Source of the DNA: Pseudomonas quebecensis
GTDB taxonomy: Bacteria; Pseudomonadota; Gammaproteobacteria; Pseudomonadales; Pseudomonadaceae
Assembly (NCBI RefSeq): GCF_026410085.1
Contig: NZ_CP112866.1
Location: forward strand, 3,719,001-3,783,000
Direction: 5' to 3'
Length of the DNA stretch: 64,000 nt
In this document: positions 52,471 to 61,744 of the stretch, one piece after another
Layout of the letters: the number at the start of each line of letters is the position of its first letter
Numbering within the stretch: the stretch's first letter is position 1
Position numbers and translations under genes: made by a program
The notes under the pieces: model-generated
The model's input: only the letters and a program-made list of their open reading frames with translations
What the model was told of the DNA's origin: nothing
Database searches by the model: none

Positions 52471-53370
52471 ATGAAACTCTATGCTTTCGCCGCTGCCGTG
52501 CTGGCCCTGGCCCTGAGCCTCGGCGGCTGCATCGGCGCGCCCATCGCCCTGACGCCGCAGACTGAGCAACGCCTGCAAGCCCAGGCGCCGATCCGCTTTC
52601 TGTTGACGTTCGATGACGGCCCCAGCGCTTCGGGCTACAACAATCCGACCCGCTCGGTGATCGCCGACCTGGCACACAACCCCGTGCTGCCGGGCATCAA
52701 GGCGGTGTTTTTCCTGCAGACCGAATCCGCGCGCGCAGGCGGCAGTTCGCGGGGCCGCAAGACCATGGAGCGTGAGTACGCCGGCGGGCATGTGCTGGCG
52801 TTTCACACCGCCACCACCTTCCACACCAATCACCGCTGGCTCAACGATGCCGAACTGGAACGCACCCTCATCCAGGGCGCGGCCGATATCGCCGCCATCA
52901 CCGGCGCACCGCCGCGCCTGGTACGCCCGCCGTTCTGGAATTACGACCGCCGCACCTTCGCCGCCTACCAGCGCCACGGCATGCAGGTACTGCTCACGGA
53001 CCTGAGCGCCAATGACGGCAAGATCTGGGGCTTCAACGCCAGCCCGAGGCGGCGCGCCAACCTGTACCGGCAACTGTCGGTGGTGCGCGAACGTATCGCC
53101 CTGGGCGAATTGCCTACGGTGGACGGCGTGATCCCGGTGGTGGTGACCTTCCACGACATCAACCGCTACACCGCGCGGCACCTACAGGAGTACTTGCAGA
53201 TCCTGCTGGACAGTGCCCGCACCAACGGCATGCACACCGCCGCCGAGCCTTTCTACACCGACCACGCCGCACTGCAACGCGCCGCACTGGCCCGTACCGT
53301 CAAGGATGTGAATGAAGCCGTGCACCTGCCGGGTGTGTGGAACTGGGTATGGGACTCGGATTCCCACTGA
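52471..53370 (+). CDS. Polysaccharide deacetylase (NodB/CE4) lipoprotein
   Basis: A 299-residue envelope protein. The lipoprotein signal ends LGGC (Cys near 21). The NodB domain has motif 1 TFDDGPSASG near 48, motif 2 HTATTFHTNH near 110 with the His-rich metal site, and motif 3 RPPFWNYDRRT near 150. It would remove acetyl groups from peptidoglycan or an exopolysaccharide. The ATG at 52471 is preferred to a GTG nine bases earlier. It is convergent with pcaC, with 20 bases between. Confidence 0.85.
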   Translation: MKLYAFAAAVLALALSLGGCIGAPIALTPQTEQRLQAQAPIRFLLTFDDGPSASGYNNPTRSVIADLAHNPVLPGIKAVFFLQTESARAGGSSRGRKTMEREYAGGHVLAFHTATTFHTNHRWLNDAELERTLIQGAADIAAITGAPPRLVRPPFWNYDRRTFAAYQRHGMQVLLTDLSANDGKIWGFNASPRRRANLYRQLSVVRERIALGELPTVDGVIPVVVTFHDINRYTARHLQEYLQILLDSARTNGMHTAAEPFYTDHAALQRAALARTVKDVNEAVHLPGVWNWVWDSDSH

Positions 53371-53390
53371 CCCGGCGTGGCGCCCATCTG

Positions 53391-53786
53391 TCAGCCCTGG
53401 CGGGATTCAACGCCCAGCTCGTCCCATACCGACTCGGCCAGGTGAAAAGTCGCATTCGCCGCTGGAATCCCGCAATAGATCGCGCTCTGCATCAACACTT
53501 CCTTGATCTCGGCGCGGGTCACGCCGTTGCTGGCGGCGGCGCGCAGGTGCAGCTTGAGTTCTTCGCCGCGGTTCATGCCGATCAGCATGGCGATAGTGAT
53601 CAAGCTGCGGGTGTGCCGGGGCAGACCGGGACGGGTCCAGATATCGCCCCAGGCATGACGGGTGATCATCTCCTGGAATTCGCTGTTGAACTCGGTGAGG
53701 GCATTGAGGCTGCGGTCGACATGGGCGTCCCCCAACACGTCGCGGCGCACCTGCAGACCCTCGGCATAACGTTGTTTCTCGTCCAC
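53391..53786 (-). CDS. pcaC: 4-carboxymuconolactone decarboxylase
   Basis: Converts gamma-carboxymuconolactone to beta-ketoadipate enol-lactone. The 131-residue AhpD/CMD-fold protein opens MDEKQRYAEGLQVRRDVLGDAHVDRS, the standard PcaC start, and contains EVLMQSAIYCGIPAANATF near 95-115. It is the last gene of the pca block, starting 10 bases after pcaD. Confidence 0.96.
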   Translation of the reverse strand: MDEKQRYAEGLQVRRDVLGDAHVDRSLNALTEFNSEFQEMITRHAWGDIWTRPGLPRHTRSLITIAMLIGMNRGEELKLHLRAAASNGVTRAEIKEVLMQSAIYCGIPAANATFHLAESVWDELGVESRQG

Positions 53787-53796
53787 GAAAAGCTCC

Positions 53797-54588
53797 TTAG
53801 CGGCACAGCAGGAATTTAATCACCCGGTCACTGAACGCAGCACCGGCCTGGACGTTGGACAGGTGCGCGGCATAGAACTCGGCGTATTCGGCGCCCTTGA
53901 CCTGTTGCTGGATAAAGTGGCCACCGGCAGGCGGGGTGACGGCATCTTCACTGCCGGCGATAACCAGGGTCGGCACCTGGATCGACGCTAACGCCCCGCG
54001 CAGGTCCGCATCGCGCACGGCCGCGCAGTTGGCGGCGTAGCCTTGAGGCGAGGTGGCGGCGAGCATATCGGTGATCAGTTTGGCCTGGTGCGGGTTGGCG
54101 GCGGCGAAGTCGGGGGTGAACCAGCGCGCGATCGATGCATCGCGCAAGGCCACCATCGCATCCGGGCCATCGCGCAGCACCGTCTCGATGCGTGGGTTCC
54201 ACACCTCGGGCGTGCCGATCTTGGCGGCGGTGTTGCACACCACCAGCCGCTGCAGGCGCTCGCCGGCGTTGATCCCCAGCCATTGGCCGATCAGGCCGCC
54301 CATGGACAGGCCACAGAAATGCGCGCGGGGAATCTGCAGCGCATCCAGCAGCGCGAGCACATCGCGCCCCAACTGCTCGATGCGGTAAGGCCCCTCGGTC
54401 ACCAGCGACTTGCCATGGCCACGGGTATCGTAACGCAACACGCGAAAATGCTCGGTGAACGCCGGGATCTGGATATCCCACATACGCAGGTTGGTGCCCA
54501 ATGAATTGGACAGCACCAGCACCGGCGCATCGACAGGACCTTCCAGTTGGTAATGCAGGTCGCCCTCGGCGAGTTGTACAAAAGCCAC
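53797..54588 (-). CDS. pcaD: 3-oxoadipate enol-lactonase
   Basis: Hydrolyses beta-ketoadipate enol-lactone to beta-ketoadipate. The 263-residue alpha/beta-hydrolase has the nucleophile in FCGLSMGG near 95 and a catalytic Asp and His near GSEDAV (215) and HLSN (245). The GTG at 54588 is preferred to an upstream GTG because MAFVQLAEG matches the PcaD N-terminus and GAGGAG lies six bases upstream. It follows pcaB by 10 bases. Confidence 0.94.
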   Translation of the reverse strand: MAFVQLAEGDLHYQLEGPVDAPVLVLSNSLGTNLRMWDIQIPAFTEHFRVLRYDTRGHGKSLVTEGPYRIEQLGRDVLALLDALQIPRAHFCGLSMGGLIGQWLGINAGERLQRLVVCNTAAKIGTPEVWNPRIETVLRDGPDAMVALRDASIARWFTPDFAAANPHQAKLITDMLAATSPQGYAANCAAVRDADLRGALASIQVPTLVIAGSEDAVTPPAGGHFIQQQVKGAEYAEFYAAHLSNVQAGAAFSDRVIKFLLCR

Positions 54589-54598
54589 AGCAGTCTCC

Positions 54599-55963
54599 TC
54601 AGGCACTCAATGCAAAATGGTCGGTCACGGCGCGGGTAACCCAGGTGTGCGCCTGGCCCAGATAATGGGCCGGGTCGAGCAGGCGATCCAACTCGGTGGC
54701 GGACAGTTCGGCGCTCACCTGCGGCTCATCGGCCAATACCGCGCGCAGATGGCGTCCCTCGGCAACCGCGCGCCGGCAGCAGCGCTCGAGCAAATCGTGC
54801 GCGGTTTCGCGGCCCAGGCGCTGGGCGAGCACCATGCTCACCGCCTCGGCCAGCACCAGACCCTGGGTCAAATCAAGGTTGTGGGCCATGCGCGCCGGAT
54901 CGACCTCCAAGCCTCGGCCCAGCAGCAGCGCCTGTTGCAACGCGCCGGAGACCAACCGGCAAATGTCCGGCAGGGTTTCCCACTCGGCATGCCACAGGCC
55001 CAGGCTGCGCTCGTGCTCCTGGGGCATGGCGCTGAGCATTGTGGCCACCAGGCCCGGTACGCGGGTGGCGGCGCTGATCAGTACGGCGGCGCCGACCGGG
55101 TTGCGTTTGTGCGGCATGGTGGAAGAACCGCCCTTGCCCGGCGCCGCAGGCTCGAACACTTCCGCCGCCTCGGTCTGCATCAGCAGGCTGATATCCCGGC
55201 CCAGTTTGCCGAGGCTGCCGGCGATCAGGCCCAGCACACTGGCGAACTCCACCAGGCGATCGCGCTGGGTGTGCCAGGGTTGTTCGGGCAACGTCAGGCG
55301 CAATTCGGCGGCCAGGGCTTCGGCTACCGGCATGGCCTGTTCGCCCAGCGCGGCCAAGGTGCCGGATGCGCCGCCCAATTGCAGCACCAGCAGGCGCGGT
55401 TTGAGTTCGGCCAGACGTTGCCGGGAACGGGTCACCGCACCCAGCCAACCGGCGATTTTCATACCCAGGGTCACCGGCGTCGCATGCTGCAACCAGGTGC
55501 GCCCGGCCAACGGCACGGCGGCATAGCGCTGGGCTTGCGCGGCCAGCACTTCACCCAATTGCGCCAGGTCGCTTTCGATCAATACCAGGGCGCGCCGCAG
55601 TTGCAGCACCAGGCCGGTGTCCATCACGTCCTGGCTGGTGGCCCCCAGGTGCACATAGCGCTCGGCGTTGGCGTCTTCACTGGCAATCAGTTTGCCCAAG
55701 GCCTTGACCAGCGGGATCGCCGAATTGCCCGCCGAGGCGATGGCTACGCCGAGGGCGTCAACGTCGTACAGCGACGCCAGACATGCCTGGGCAATCGGCG
55801 CCACCGCCGCTGGCGGAATCAACCCCACGCGAGCCTGCGCCCGGGCCAGGCCGGCTTCAAAGTCGAGCATGCCTTGCAAGCGGCCGTGGTCGCAGAACAC
55901 CTCAGCCATGCTGTCGGCGGTGAAATAGGCGTCGAACAGTTGGTTGCTCGTGCGCAATGTCAT
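54599..55963 (-). CDS. pcaB: 3-carboxy-cis,cis-muconate cycloisomerase
   Basis: Cyclises beta-carboxymuconate to gamma-carboxymuconolactone. The 454-residue fumarase/aspartase-superfamily protein carries the signature GGSSTMPHKRNPVG near 282 and HLGATSQDVMDTGL near 105. It lies 19 bases after pcaT in the same direction. Confidence 0.95.
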   Translation of the reverse strand: MTLRTSNQLFDAYFTADSMAEVFCDHGRLQGMLDFEAGLARAQARVGLIPPAAVAPIAQACLASLYDVDALGVAIASAGNSAIPLVKALGKLIASEDANAERYVHLGATSQDVMDTGLVLQLRRALVLIESDLAQLGEVLAAQAQRYAAVPLAGRTWLQHATPVTLGMKIAGWLGAVTRSRQRLAELKPRLLVLQLGGASGTLAALGEQAMPVAEALAAELRLTLPEQPWHTQRDRLVEFASVLGLIAGSLGKLGRDISLLMQTEAAEVFEPAAPGKGGSSTMPHKRNPVGAAVLISAATRVPGLVATMLSAMPQEHERSLGLWHAEWETLPDICRLVSGALQQALLLGRGLEVDPARMAHNLDLTQGLVLAEAVSMVLAQRLGRETAHDLLERCCRRAVAEGRHLRAVLADEPQVSAELSATELDRLLDPAHYLGQAHTWVTRAVTDHFALSA

Positions 55964-55982
55964 AAGGCTTTCCTACTTCCGA

Positions 55983-57278
55983 TTACAGATCGTGGTGCAA
56001 GTACGCCGCCTGCCGGGGCAGGCGCAGGCTGAACAGGAACGCCACCGCCATCATCGCCGTGACGTACCAGTAGAACGTGTTTTCCATCCCCATGGATTTC
56101 AGGCCCAGCGCGACGAACTCCGCCGAACCGCCAAAGACCGCATTGGCCACCGCATACGCCAGGCCGACACCGAGGGCGCGCACCTGTGGCGGAAACATTT
56201 CGGCTTTCACCAGGCCGCTGATCGAGGTGTAGAAACTGACGATGGCCAATGCCAATGTGATCAGCACGAACGCCAGGAACGGGCTGGCGACGGTCTTGAG
56301 GGTGAGCAGGATAGGAACGGTGAGTAATGTGCCGAGGCCCGCGAACCACAGCATCGAATTACGCCGGCCGATCTTGTCCGCCAGCATGCCGAACACCGGC
56401 TGCATGCACATATAGAGGAACAGCGCGCCGGTCATGATGTAGCTCGACGTCTTGGCGTGCATGCCGACGGTGTTCACCAGGTATTTCTGCATATACGTGG
56501 TGAAGGTATAAAAAATCAACGAACCGCCGGCGGTGTACCCCAGCACCGTAATGAACGCCGCCTTATGGTCGCGAAACAATGCGGCGATGCTGCCGGCGTC
56601 TTTGTCTTCGCGGATTTCCTTGCTGGTGGTTTCCTTGAGCGTGCGACGCAGCAGCAGCGAGATCACCGCCGCGATGGCACCGATTACAAACGGGATGCGC
56701 CAGCCCCAGGCGCGCAGCTCTTCTTCGGTGAGGAACTGTTGGAGAATCACCACCACCAGCACCGCCAGCAACTGGCCGCCGATCAGCGTTACGTATTGGA
56801 ACGAGGCGAAAAACCCGCGCTGGCCCTTGAGCGCCACTTCGCTCATGTAGGTGGCGGTGGTGCCGTACTCACCGCCCACCGACAGGCCTTGGAACAGGCG
56901 CGCCAGCAGCAGCAGGATCGGCGCCCACACACCAATGTCGTTGTAAGTCGGCAGGAACGCGATGACCAGCGAGCCGGCGCACATCATCAGCACCGAGATC
57001 ATCATTGAGTTCTTGCGCCCGTGCTTGTCCGCCACGCGGCCAAACAGCCAGCCACCGATGGGACGCATCAGGAAACCGGCGGCGAATACCCCGGCGGTGT
57101 TGACCAATTGCACGGTGGGGTTGTCCGACGGAAAAAACGCCGGGGCAAAGTAGATGGCGCAGAAGGCATAGACGTAGAAGTCGAACCATTCGACCAGGTT
57201 GCCGGAGGACGCCCCCACAATCGCAAAGATCCGTTTGCTGCGTTCTTCTCCGGTGTAATGACTGGTTTTTGTGGTCAT
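55983..57278 (-). CDS. pcaT: MFS transporter PcaT, dicarboxylate/beta-ketoadipate uptake
   Basis: A 431-residue metabolite:H+ symporter of the MHS family (KgtP-like). It has [13 protein letters not shown] near 30, [18 protein letters not shown] near 78-95 and [13 protein letters not shown] near 125-137. In P. putida, PcaT takes up beta-ketoadipate, and position just before pcaB fits that role. The ATG at 57278 is preferred to a TTG 15 bases earlier; no strong ribosome-binding site is visible. Confidence 0.88.
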   Translation of the reverse strand: MTTKTSHYTGEERSKRIFAIVGASSGNLVEWFDFYVYAFCAIYFAPAFFPSDNPTVQLVNTAGVFAAGFLMRPIGGWLFGRVADKHGRKNSMMISVLMMCAGSLVIAFLPTYNDIGVWAPILLLLARLFQGLSVGGEYGTTATYMSEVALKGQRGFFASFQYVTLIGGQLLAVLVVVILQQFLTEEELRAWGWRIPFVIGAIAAVISLLLRRTLKETTSKEIREDKDAGSIAALFRDHKAAFITVLGYTAGGSLIFYTFTTYMQKYLVNTVGMHAKTSSYIMTGALFLYMCMQPVFGMLADKIGRRNSMLWFAGLGTLLTVPILLTLKTVASPFLAFVLITLALAIVSFYTSISGLVKAEMFPPQVRALGVGLAYAVANAVFGGSAEFVALGLKSMGMENTFYWYVTAMMAVAFLFSLRLPRQAAYLHHDL

Positions 57279-57378
57279 GATTTTTTTACTCAATGGGAAC
57301 GGTTATAGCCTAGACATACTTTGCAACAACCATGTTCCGCAAGCAGACTTTCAGGAAGGCAGGCAGTGCCTGGGCCGG

Positions 57379-57457
57379 CCTCATCGGGGGCAAGCCCCCT
57401 CCCACATTTTGATCGCACCACCTATCAACTGTGGGAGGGGGCTTGCCCCCGATGAGG
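57379..57457. repeat. Large REP-type palindrome between pcaG and pcaT
   Basis: CCTCATCGGGGGCAAG continuing into CCCCCTCCCACA is matched by its complement in 57430-57457, with about 22 bases between the arms. It is a larger version of the GTGGGAGG family and lies inside the pca block, so it may separate or stabilise the pcaIJFHG and pcaTBDC transcripts. Confidence 0.75.
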
Positions 57458-57471
57458 CCCCAACAAGCAAC

Positions 57472-58038
57472 TCAATAATCGAAGAACACCGTTTCCTTAT
57501 CGGTCCCCTGCAAAATCACATTCCACTGATACACACCGTGCTCACCCGGCGTGGCAATCAACGTGCCCCGTCGCTCTGCCGGCACACAGGCCAGCAACGG
57601 GTCATCCCCATTCAGCGCCTCACCGTCGAAGTAAATCCGCGTCAGCAGGTGCTTCACCAACCCACGGGCAAACACCAGCACCACCAGATGCGGCGCCTGG
57701 GTGGTGCCCTTCAGTCCGGGCACGCTGCCCGGTTTGATGGTGGTAAACCGGAAGCGCCCTTCGGCGTCCACCGGCACGCGGCCGAAGCCGTCGAAGTTCG
57801 GGTCGAGGGCTTTGTCCTGCTCGTCCTCGGGGTGAGCGTACTTGCCGGCGGCATTGGCCTGCCAGACTTCCAGCATGGCGTCGTTGACCACCTCGCCATT
57901 GCCATCCAACACCTGCCCGCTGATCGCCACGCGTTCGCCGAGGGTGGCCGCGGTGGTCAGGTCCTCGCGGTTCAGCCAGGTCAGGCCGATGTGGTAATAC
58001 GGCCCGACGGTGTGGGACGTGGTCGCGTTGAGTGTCAT
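57472..58038 (-). CDS. pcaG: Protocatechuate 3,4-dioxygenase alpha subunit
   Basis: Structural subunit of the intradiol dioxygenase that cleaves protocatechuate to beta-carboxymuconate. The 188-residue protein has the family segment MLEVWQANAAGKY near 65-78 and lacks most iron ligands, as expected for the alpha chain. The ATG at 58038 comes two bases after the pcaH stop and has GAGAAATAAG before it. Confidence 0.95.
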   Translation of the reverse strand: MTLNATTSHTVGPYYHIGLTWLNREDLTTAATLGERVAISGQVLDGNGEVVNDAMLEVWQANAAGKYAHPEDEQDKALDPNFDGFGRVPVDAEGRFRFTTIKPGSVPGLKGTTQAPHLVVLVFARGLVKHLLTRIYFDGEALNGDDPLLACVPAERRGTLIATPGEHGVYQWNVILQGTDKETVFFDY

Positions 58039-58039
58039 C

Positions 58040-58744
58040 TTATTTCTCCATCGGCGTGGCGTCGCGGCCGCGCAGGACGATGTCCCAGCGGTAGCCGAGG
58101 GCATAGGCAGGGATGGTTTTTTCCAGGTCGAAACGCGCGATCAGACGTTCCTTGGCACGGGTGTCCGGCACGCAGTTGTAGATCGGGTCGTATTCGAGCA
58201 GCGGGTCGCCGGGGAAATACATCTGCGTCACCAACCGCGTCAGCACACTGGGGCCGAACAGCGAAAAGTGAATATGCGCCGGGCGCCACGCGTTGTGGTG
58301 ATTGCCCCACGGATAGGCGCCGGGCTTGATGGTCTGGAACTGGTACCAGCCCTCGGCGTCGGTGACCGTGCGCCCGGTGCCCGTGAAGTTGGGGTCCAGC
58401 GGCGCGTCGTGCAGGTCGCGCGGGTGGTGGTAGCGCCCGGCGGCGTTGGCCTGCCAGATCTCCACCAGAATGCCCGGTACCGGCAAGCCATTTTCATCCA
58501 GCACGCGGCCGTGAATGATGATGCGTTCGCCCTGGGGCTCACCGTCGTGCTGGGCGGTGAGGTCGTTGTCCTGCTCGCCGATCCGCTCGGCACCAATGGT
58601 CGGGCCGGTGATTTCCGACAAGGAATGAGGCAGAAACACCAACGGCTTGGACGGCGAACGCAGGTTCGTCGACTGGTATGCCGGGTGCAGGTAGTCAGGC
58701 TGGGTGCCCGCCTGGGGGCGCCGGTAACCGGGCTTATCACTCAT
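58040..58744 (-). CDS. pcaH: Protocatechuate 3,4-dioxygenase beta subunit
   Basis: Iron-bearing catalytic subunit of the dioxygenase. The 234-residue protein has the Fe(III) ligands in AAGRYHHPRDL (Tyr near 108), GAYPWGNHHN (Tyr near 147) and RPAHIHFSLFG (two His near 160). The ATG at 58744 begins the standard MSDKPGYRRP start. It follows pcaF by 23 bases. Confidence 0.96.
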   Translation of the reverse strand: MSDKPGYRRPQAGTQPDYLHPAYQSTNLRSPSKPLVFLPHSLSEITGPTIGAERIGEQDNDLTAQHDGEPQGERIIIHGRVLDENGLPVPGILVEIWQANAAGRYHHPRDLHDAPLDPNFTGTGRTVTDAEGWYQFQTIKPGAYPWGNHHNAWRPAHIHFSLFGPSVLTRLVTQMYFPGDPLLEYDPIYNCVPDTRAKERLIARFDLEKTIPAYALGYRWDIVLRGRDATPMEK

Positions 58745-58767
58745 GGAGCCATCCTCTCTTATTAGGC

Positions 58768-59967
58768 TTAGACGCGTTCGATCGCCAGGGCCAGGCCTTG
58801 GCCGACGCCCACGCACAGGGTTGCCAGGCCTTTGCGGCCGCCGGTTTTTTCCAATTGATGCAGGGCCGTCAACACCAGCCGCGCGCCGCTCATGCCCAAC
58901 GGATGACCAAGGGCGATGGCGCCGCCGTTCGGGTTGACCTGCGGCGCATCGTCGGCCAGGCCCAGTTCACGCAGCACGGCCAGGCCTTGGCTGGCGAAGG
59001 CTTCGTTGAGTTCGATCACGTCGAAGTCGCTGACCGCCAGGTCCAGACGCGCCAACAATTTGCGCACCGCCGGCACCGGGCCAATACCCATCACGCGCGG
59101 CGCCACACCGGCACTGGCCATGCCCAATACGCGGGCACGGGCGGTCAAACCGTGTTGTCGCACGGCCTCGGCGGACGCCAGGATCAGCGCCGCCGCGCCG
59201 TCGTTGACTCCCGAGGCATTGCCGGCGGTGACGGTCTTGCCCGGGCCGTTGACGGGTTTGAGCGTGGTCAGGGCTTCCAGGGTGGTGTCCCGTGGATGCT
59301 CATCGCGCTCCACCACGGTGTCGCCTTTTTTATGGGCGACCCGCACCGGTACGATTTCCTCGGCAAAGTAGCCGGCGGCTTGCGCGGCAGCCGCACGTTG
59401 CTGGCTGCGCAGGGCGAACGCGTCCTGGTCGGCACGGGAGACGTTGTAGTCGTCGGCCACGTTGTCGGCGGTCTGCGGCATCGCATCCACGCCATACTGG
59501 GCTTTCATCAACGGGTTGATAAAACGCCAGCCGATAGTGGTGTCTTCCAGCGTCATGTTGCGCGAAAACGCGGCATCGGCTTTGCCCATCACGAATGGCG
59601 CACGGGACATTGACTCGACGCCACCGGCAATCGCCAGCTCCATTTCGCCGCTGGCGATGGCACGAAACGCGGTGCCGATGGCTTCCATGCCCGAGGCGCA
59701 CAAACGGTTGAGGGTCACACCGGGCACGCTCTGCGGCAGGCCGGCCAGCAGCAGCGCCATGCGCGCGACATTGCGGTTGTCTTCGCCGGCCTGGTTGGCG
59801 CAGCCGAGGAATACCTCATCGACCGCGCCCCATTGCACCGACGGGTTGCGCGCCATCAACGCCTTGATCGGCAGCGCCGCCAGGTCATCGGCACGCACGC
59901 TGGACAAACCACCGCCAAAGCGGCCAATGGGGGTGCGAACGGCGTCGCAGATAAATACCTCGCGCAT
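58768..59967 (-). CDS. pcaF: 3-oxoadipyl-CoA thiolase
   Basis: Last step of the pathway: splits beta-ketoadipyl-CoA into succinyl-CoA and acetyl-CoA. The 399-residue thiolase has the acyl-acceptor Cys in [12 protein letters not shown] near 90, the His in [16 protein letters not shown] near 350, and the second Cys in TLCVGVGQG near 385. Its ATG overlaps the pcaJ stop by one base. Confidence 0.95.
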   Translation of the reverse strand: MREVFICDAVRTPIGRFGGGLSSVRADDLAALPIKALMARNPSVQWGAVDEVFLGCANQAGEDNRNVARMALLLAGLPQSVPGVTLNRLCASGMEAIGTAFRAIASGEMELAIAGGVESMSRAPFVMGKADAAFSRNMTLEDTTIGWRFINPLMKAQYGVDAMPQTADNVADDYNVSRADQDAFALRSQQRAAAAQAAGYFAEEIVPVRVAHKKGDTVVERDEHPRDTTLEALTTLKPVNGPGKTVTAGNASGVNDGAAALILASAEAVRQHGLTARARVLGMASAGVAPRVMGIGPVPAVRKLLARLDLAVSDFDVIELNEAFASQGLAVLRELGLADDAPQVNPNGGAIALGHPLGMSGARLVLTALHQLEKTGGRKGLATLCVGVGQGLALAIERV

Positions 59968-60746
59968 CAGGCTTCTCCCGGGGTTTGGCCGTGGGCGGCG
60001 GCGGTGCGGGCTTCAAGATCGCGCAACGCGGTCAGCTCGACGACGGTGGGTTCGGGGGTAGTGCCGAGCTGCTCGGCGAAGCGAATCGCCCAGCCGGTGG
60101 CGGCCACCACCTGTTCGCGGGTCACGCCGGGATGCAGCGTGGTGACCACAAACTCATGGGTGCCCTCCTCCGGCTCCATGATGCACAGGTCGGTAATAAT
60201 CCCTACGGGACCTGCACCTGGCAGACCCAGGCGTTTGCGCGAGTCGCCACCTTCGCCGTGGCCGACCGAGGTGATGAAGTCCAGTTTGTCGACGAACGAG
60301 CGCGCCGATTGTTTGAGGATAATCAACACGCTCTTGGCCGAACCGGCGATCTCCGGCGCCCCCCCGGCCCCCGGCAGGCGCACTTTGGGTTGGTGATAAT
60401 CGCCGACCACAGTGGTGTTGATATTGCCGAAGCGGTCTACCTGGGCCGCGCCGAGAAACCCGACGTCAATGCGCCCGCCCTGCAGCCAGTAGCGAAAAAT
60501 CTCGGCCGTGGGCACCACGGTGTCAGCGGTTTGCGCCAACTCGCCATCACCGATGGACAGCGGCAGCACGGACGGCTTGGCGCCGATCGGACCGGACTCG
60601 TAAATCAACACCACATCCGGCGACGAGGTCAGGCGCGCCAGGTTGGCGGCTTTGGAAGGCAGGCCGATACCGACGAAACACACCGAGCCGTTCTGGAGGC
60701 GACGCGCGGCGGCGACGGTCATCATTTCATGGGTCGAATAAGTCAT
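59967..60746 (-). CDS. pcaJ: 3-oxoadipate CoA-transferase subunit B, CatJ type
   Basis: Beta subunit of the succinyl-CoA:3-oxoadipate CoA-transferase. At 259 residues it is longer than the P. putida PcaJ (about 213) and fits the CatJ type known from 3-chlorobenzoate degraders. The probable catalytic Glu50 is in [11 protein letters not shown], followed by the [14 protein letters not shown] segment. It overlaps pcaI by four bases and pcaF by one. Confidence 0.9.
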   Translation of the reverse strand: MTYSTHEMMTVAAARRLQNGSVCFVGIGLPSKAANLARLTSSPDVVLIYESGPIGAKPSVLPLSIGDGELAQTADTVVPTAEIFRYWLQGGRIDVGFLGAAQVDRFGNINTTVVGDYHQPKVRLPGAGGAPEIAGSAKSVLIILKQSARSFVDKLDFITSVGHGEGGDSRKRLGLPGAGPVGIITDLCIMEPEEGTHEFVVTTLHPGVTREQVVAATGWAIRFAEQLGTTPEPTVVELTALRDLEARTAAAHGQTPGEA

Positions 60747-61603
60747 TGCTTGGCCTCCTGGGCGGCGGCCAGTTTGGCCTGGAACTCAGTGAAATCGGCA
60801 GTGCCGCGGATGTAGTCGTCGATCCACGCAGTAAACGTCCCACGGTCGCGAGCGATTGGGTCCCACGCCTGATAGAAGCGGTTATCCCGTTCGTTGTAGC
60901 CTTGGGCGTAGGACGGGTGCGCGCCGCCGGGCACATGGCATACCGCGCTCAGGGCCCAGGTGGGCAGCACGCAGCTGTTCATCGGCGCATTCAGGTCGTC
61001 GACAATTTCTTCCACGGTGACGATGCAACGCTTGGCGGCCAGCGCGGCTTCTTTCTGCACACCGAGAATGCCCCAGAGCAGTACGTTGCCCTTGCGGTCG
61101 GCCTTCTGCGCGTGAATCACCGTGACATCCGGGCGCACCGACGGCACGGCCGCCAGCACTTCGCCAGTGAACGGGCACGTCACGCTCTTGATCAGTGGAT
61201 TGACCTTGGGCAAGTCGGAACCGGCGTAAGCACGCAGCACCGCAAAGGGTAGGCCGGAGGCGCCAGCAACGTAGGCATTGGCCAGGTCGGCGTGGCTGTG
61301 TTCTTCGATTTCCAACGGCTGCGGCCACTGCTTCTCGACCGCGTCGCGCAGACGATGCAAGGAACCTACGCCGGGGTTGCCGCCCCAGGAAAAAATCAGC
61401 TTGCGGGCGCAACCGGCACCGATCAACTGGTCGTAGATCAGGTCGGGCGTCATGCGGACCAGCGTCAGGTCTTTCTTGCCTTGACGGATGATTTCATGAC
61501 CCGCTGCCGTAGGTATGAGGTGGGTAAAGCCTTCCAATGCGACGGTATCGCCGTCATTGACGAATTGCTTTACCGCATCACGCAGCGCGAGGATTTCAGC
61601 CAT
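60743..61603 (-). CDS. pcaI: 3-oxoadipate CoA-transferase subunit A, CatI type
   Basis: Alpha subunit of the same CoA-transferase. The 286-residue length and sequence (VALEGFTHLIPTAAGHEIIRQG, then FSWGGNPGVGSLHRLRD) match CatI, not the shorter SCOT-like PcaI of P. putida (about 231). The ATG at 61603 begins MAEILALRD. A perfect PcaR palindrome lies about 105 bases upstream, so this is likely the first gene of the pcaIJFHG transcript. Confidence 0.9.
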   Translation of the reverse strand: MAEILALRDAVKQFVNDGDTVALEGFTHLIPTAAGHEIIRQGKKDLTLVRMTPDLIYDQLIGAGCARKLIFSWGGNPGVGSLHRLRDAVEKQWPQPLEIEEHSHADLANAYVAGASGLPFAVLRAYAGSDLPKVNPLIKSVTCPFTGEVLAAVPSVRPDVTVIHAQKADRKGNVLLWGILGVQKEAALAAKRCIVTVEEIVDDLNAPMNSCVLPTWALSAVCHVPGGAHPSYAQGYNERDNRFYQAWDPIARDRGTFTAWIDDYIRGTADFTEFQAKLAAAQEAKQ

Positions 61604-61689
61604 GGGGTCGGGCTCCCGGTGTTGATCGAAAAAGGCGCTGAGGGGGCGCCGAAGTGCTTGCAGATTAAGCCGGGCAAATAGGCCAAACA

Positions 61690-61704
61690 ATCCGATAATC
61701 GACT
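61690..61704. promoter_or_regulatory. Second, imperfect PcaR-like site
   Basis: ATCCGATAATCGACT retains the CGATAATCG core of the PcaR site. It lies on the pcaI side, with its centre 19 bases from the perfect palindrome. Confidence 0.45.
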
Positions 61705-61708
61705 AAGC

Positions 61709-61723
61709 GTTCGATTATCGAAC
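61709..61723. promoter_or_regulatory. PcaR operator upstream of pcaI
   Basis: GTTCGATTATCGAAC is a perfect 15-base palindrome. P. putida PcaR recognises a closely related 15-mer, GTTCGATAATCGCAC, at pcaI. PcaR activates with beta-ketoadipate, and this site probably drives pcaIJFHG. Confidence 0.8.
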
Positions 61724-61744
61724 CGATTGTTGGCAGGCTATCGA

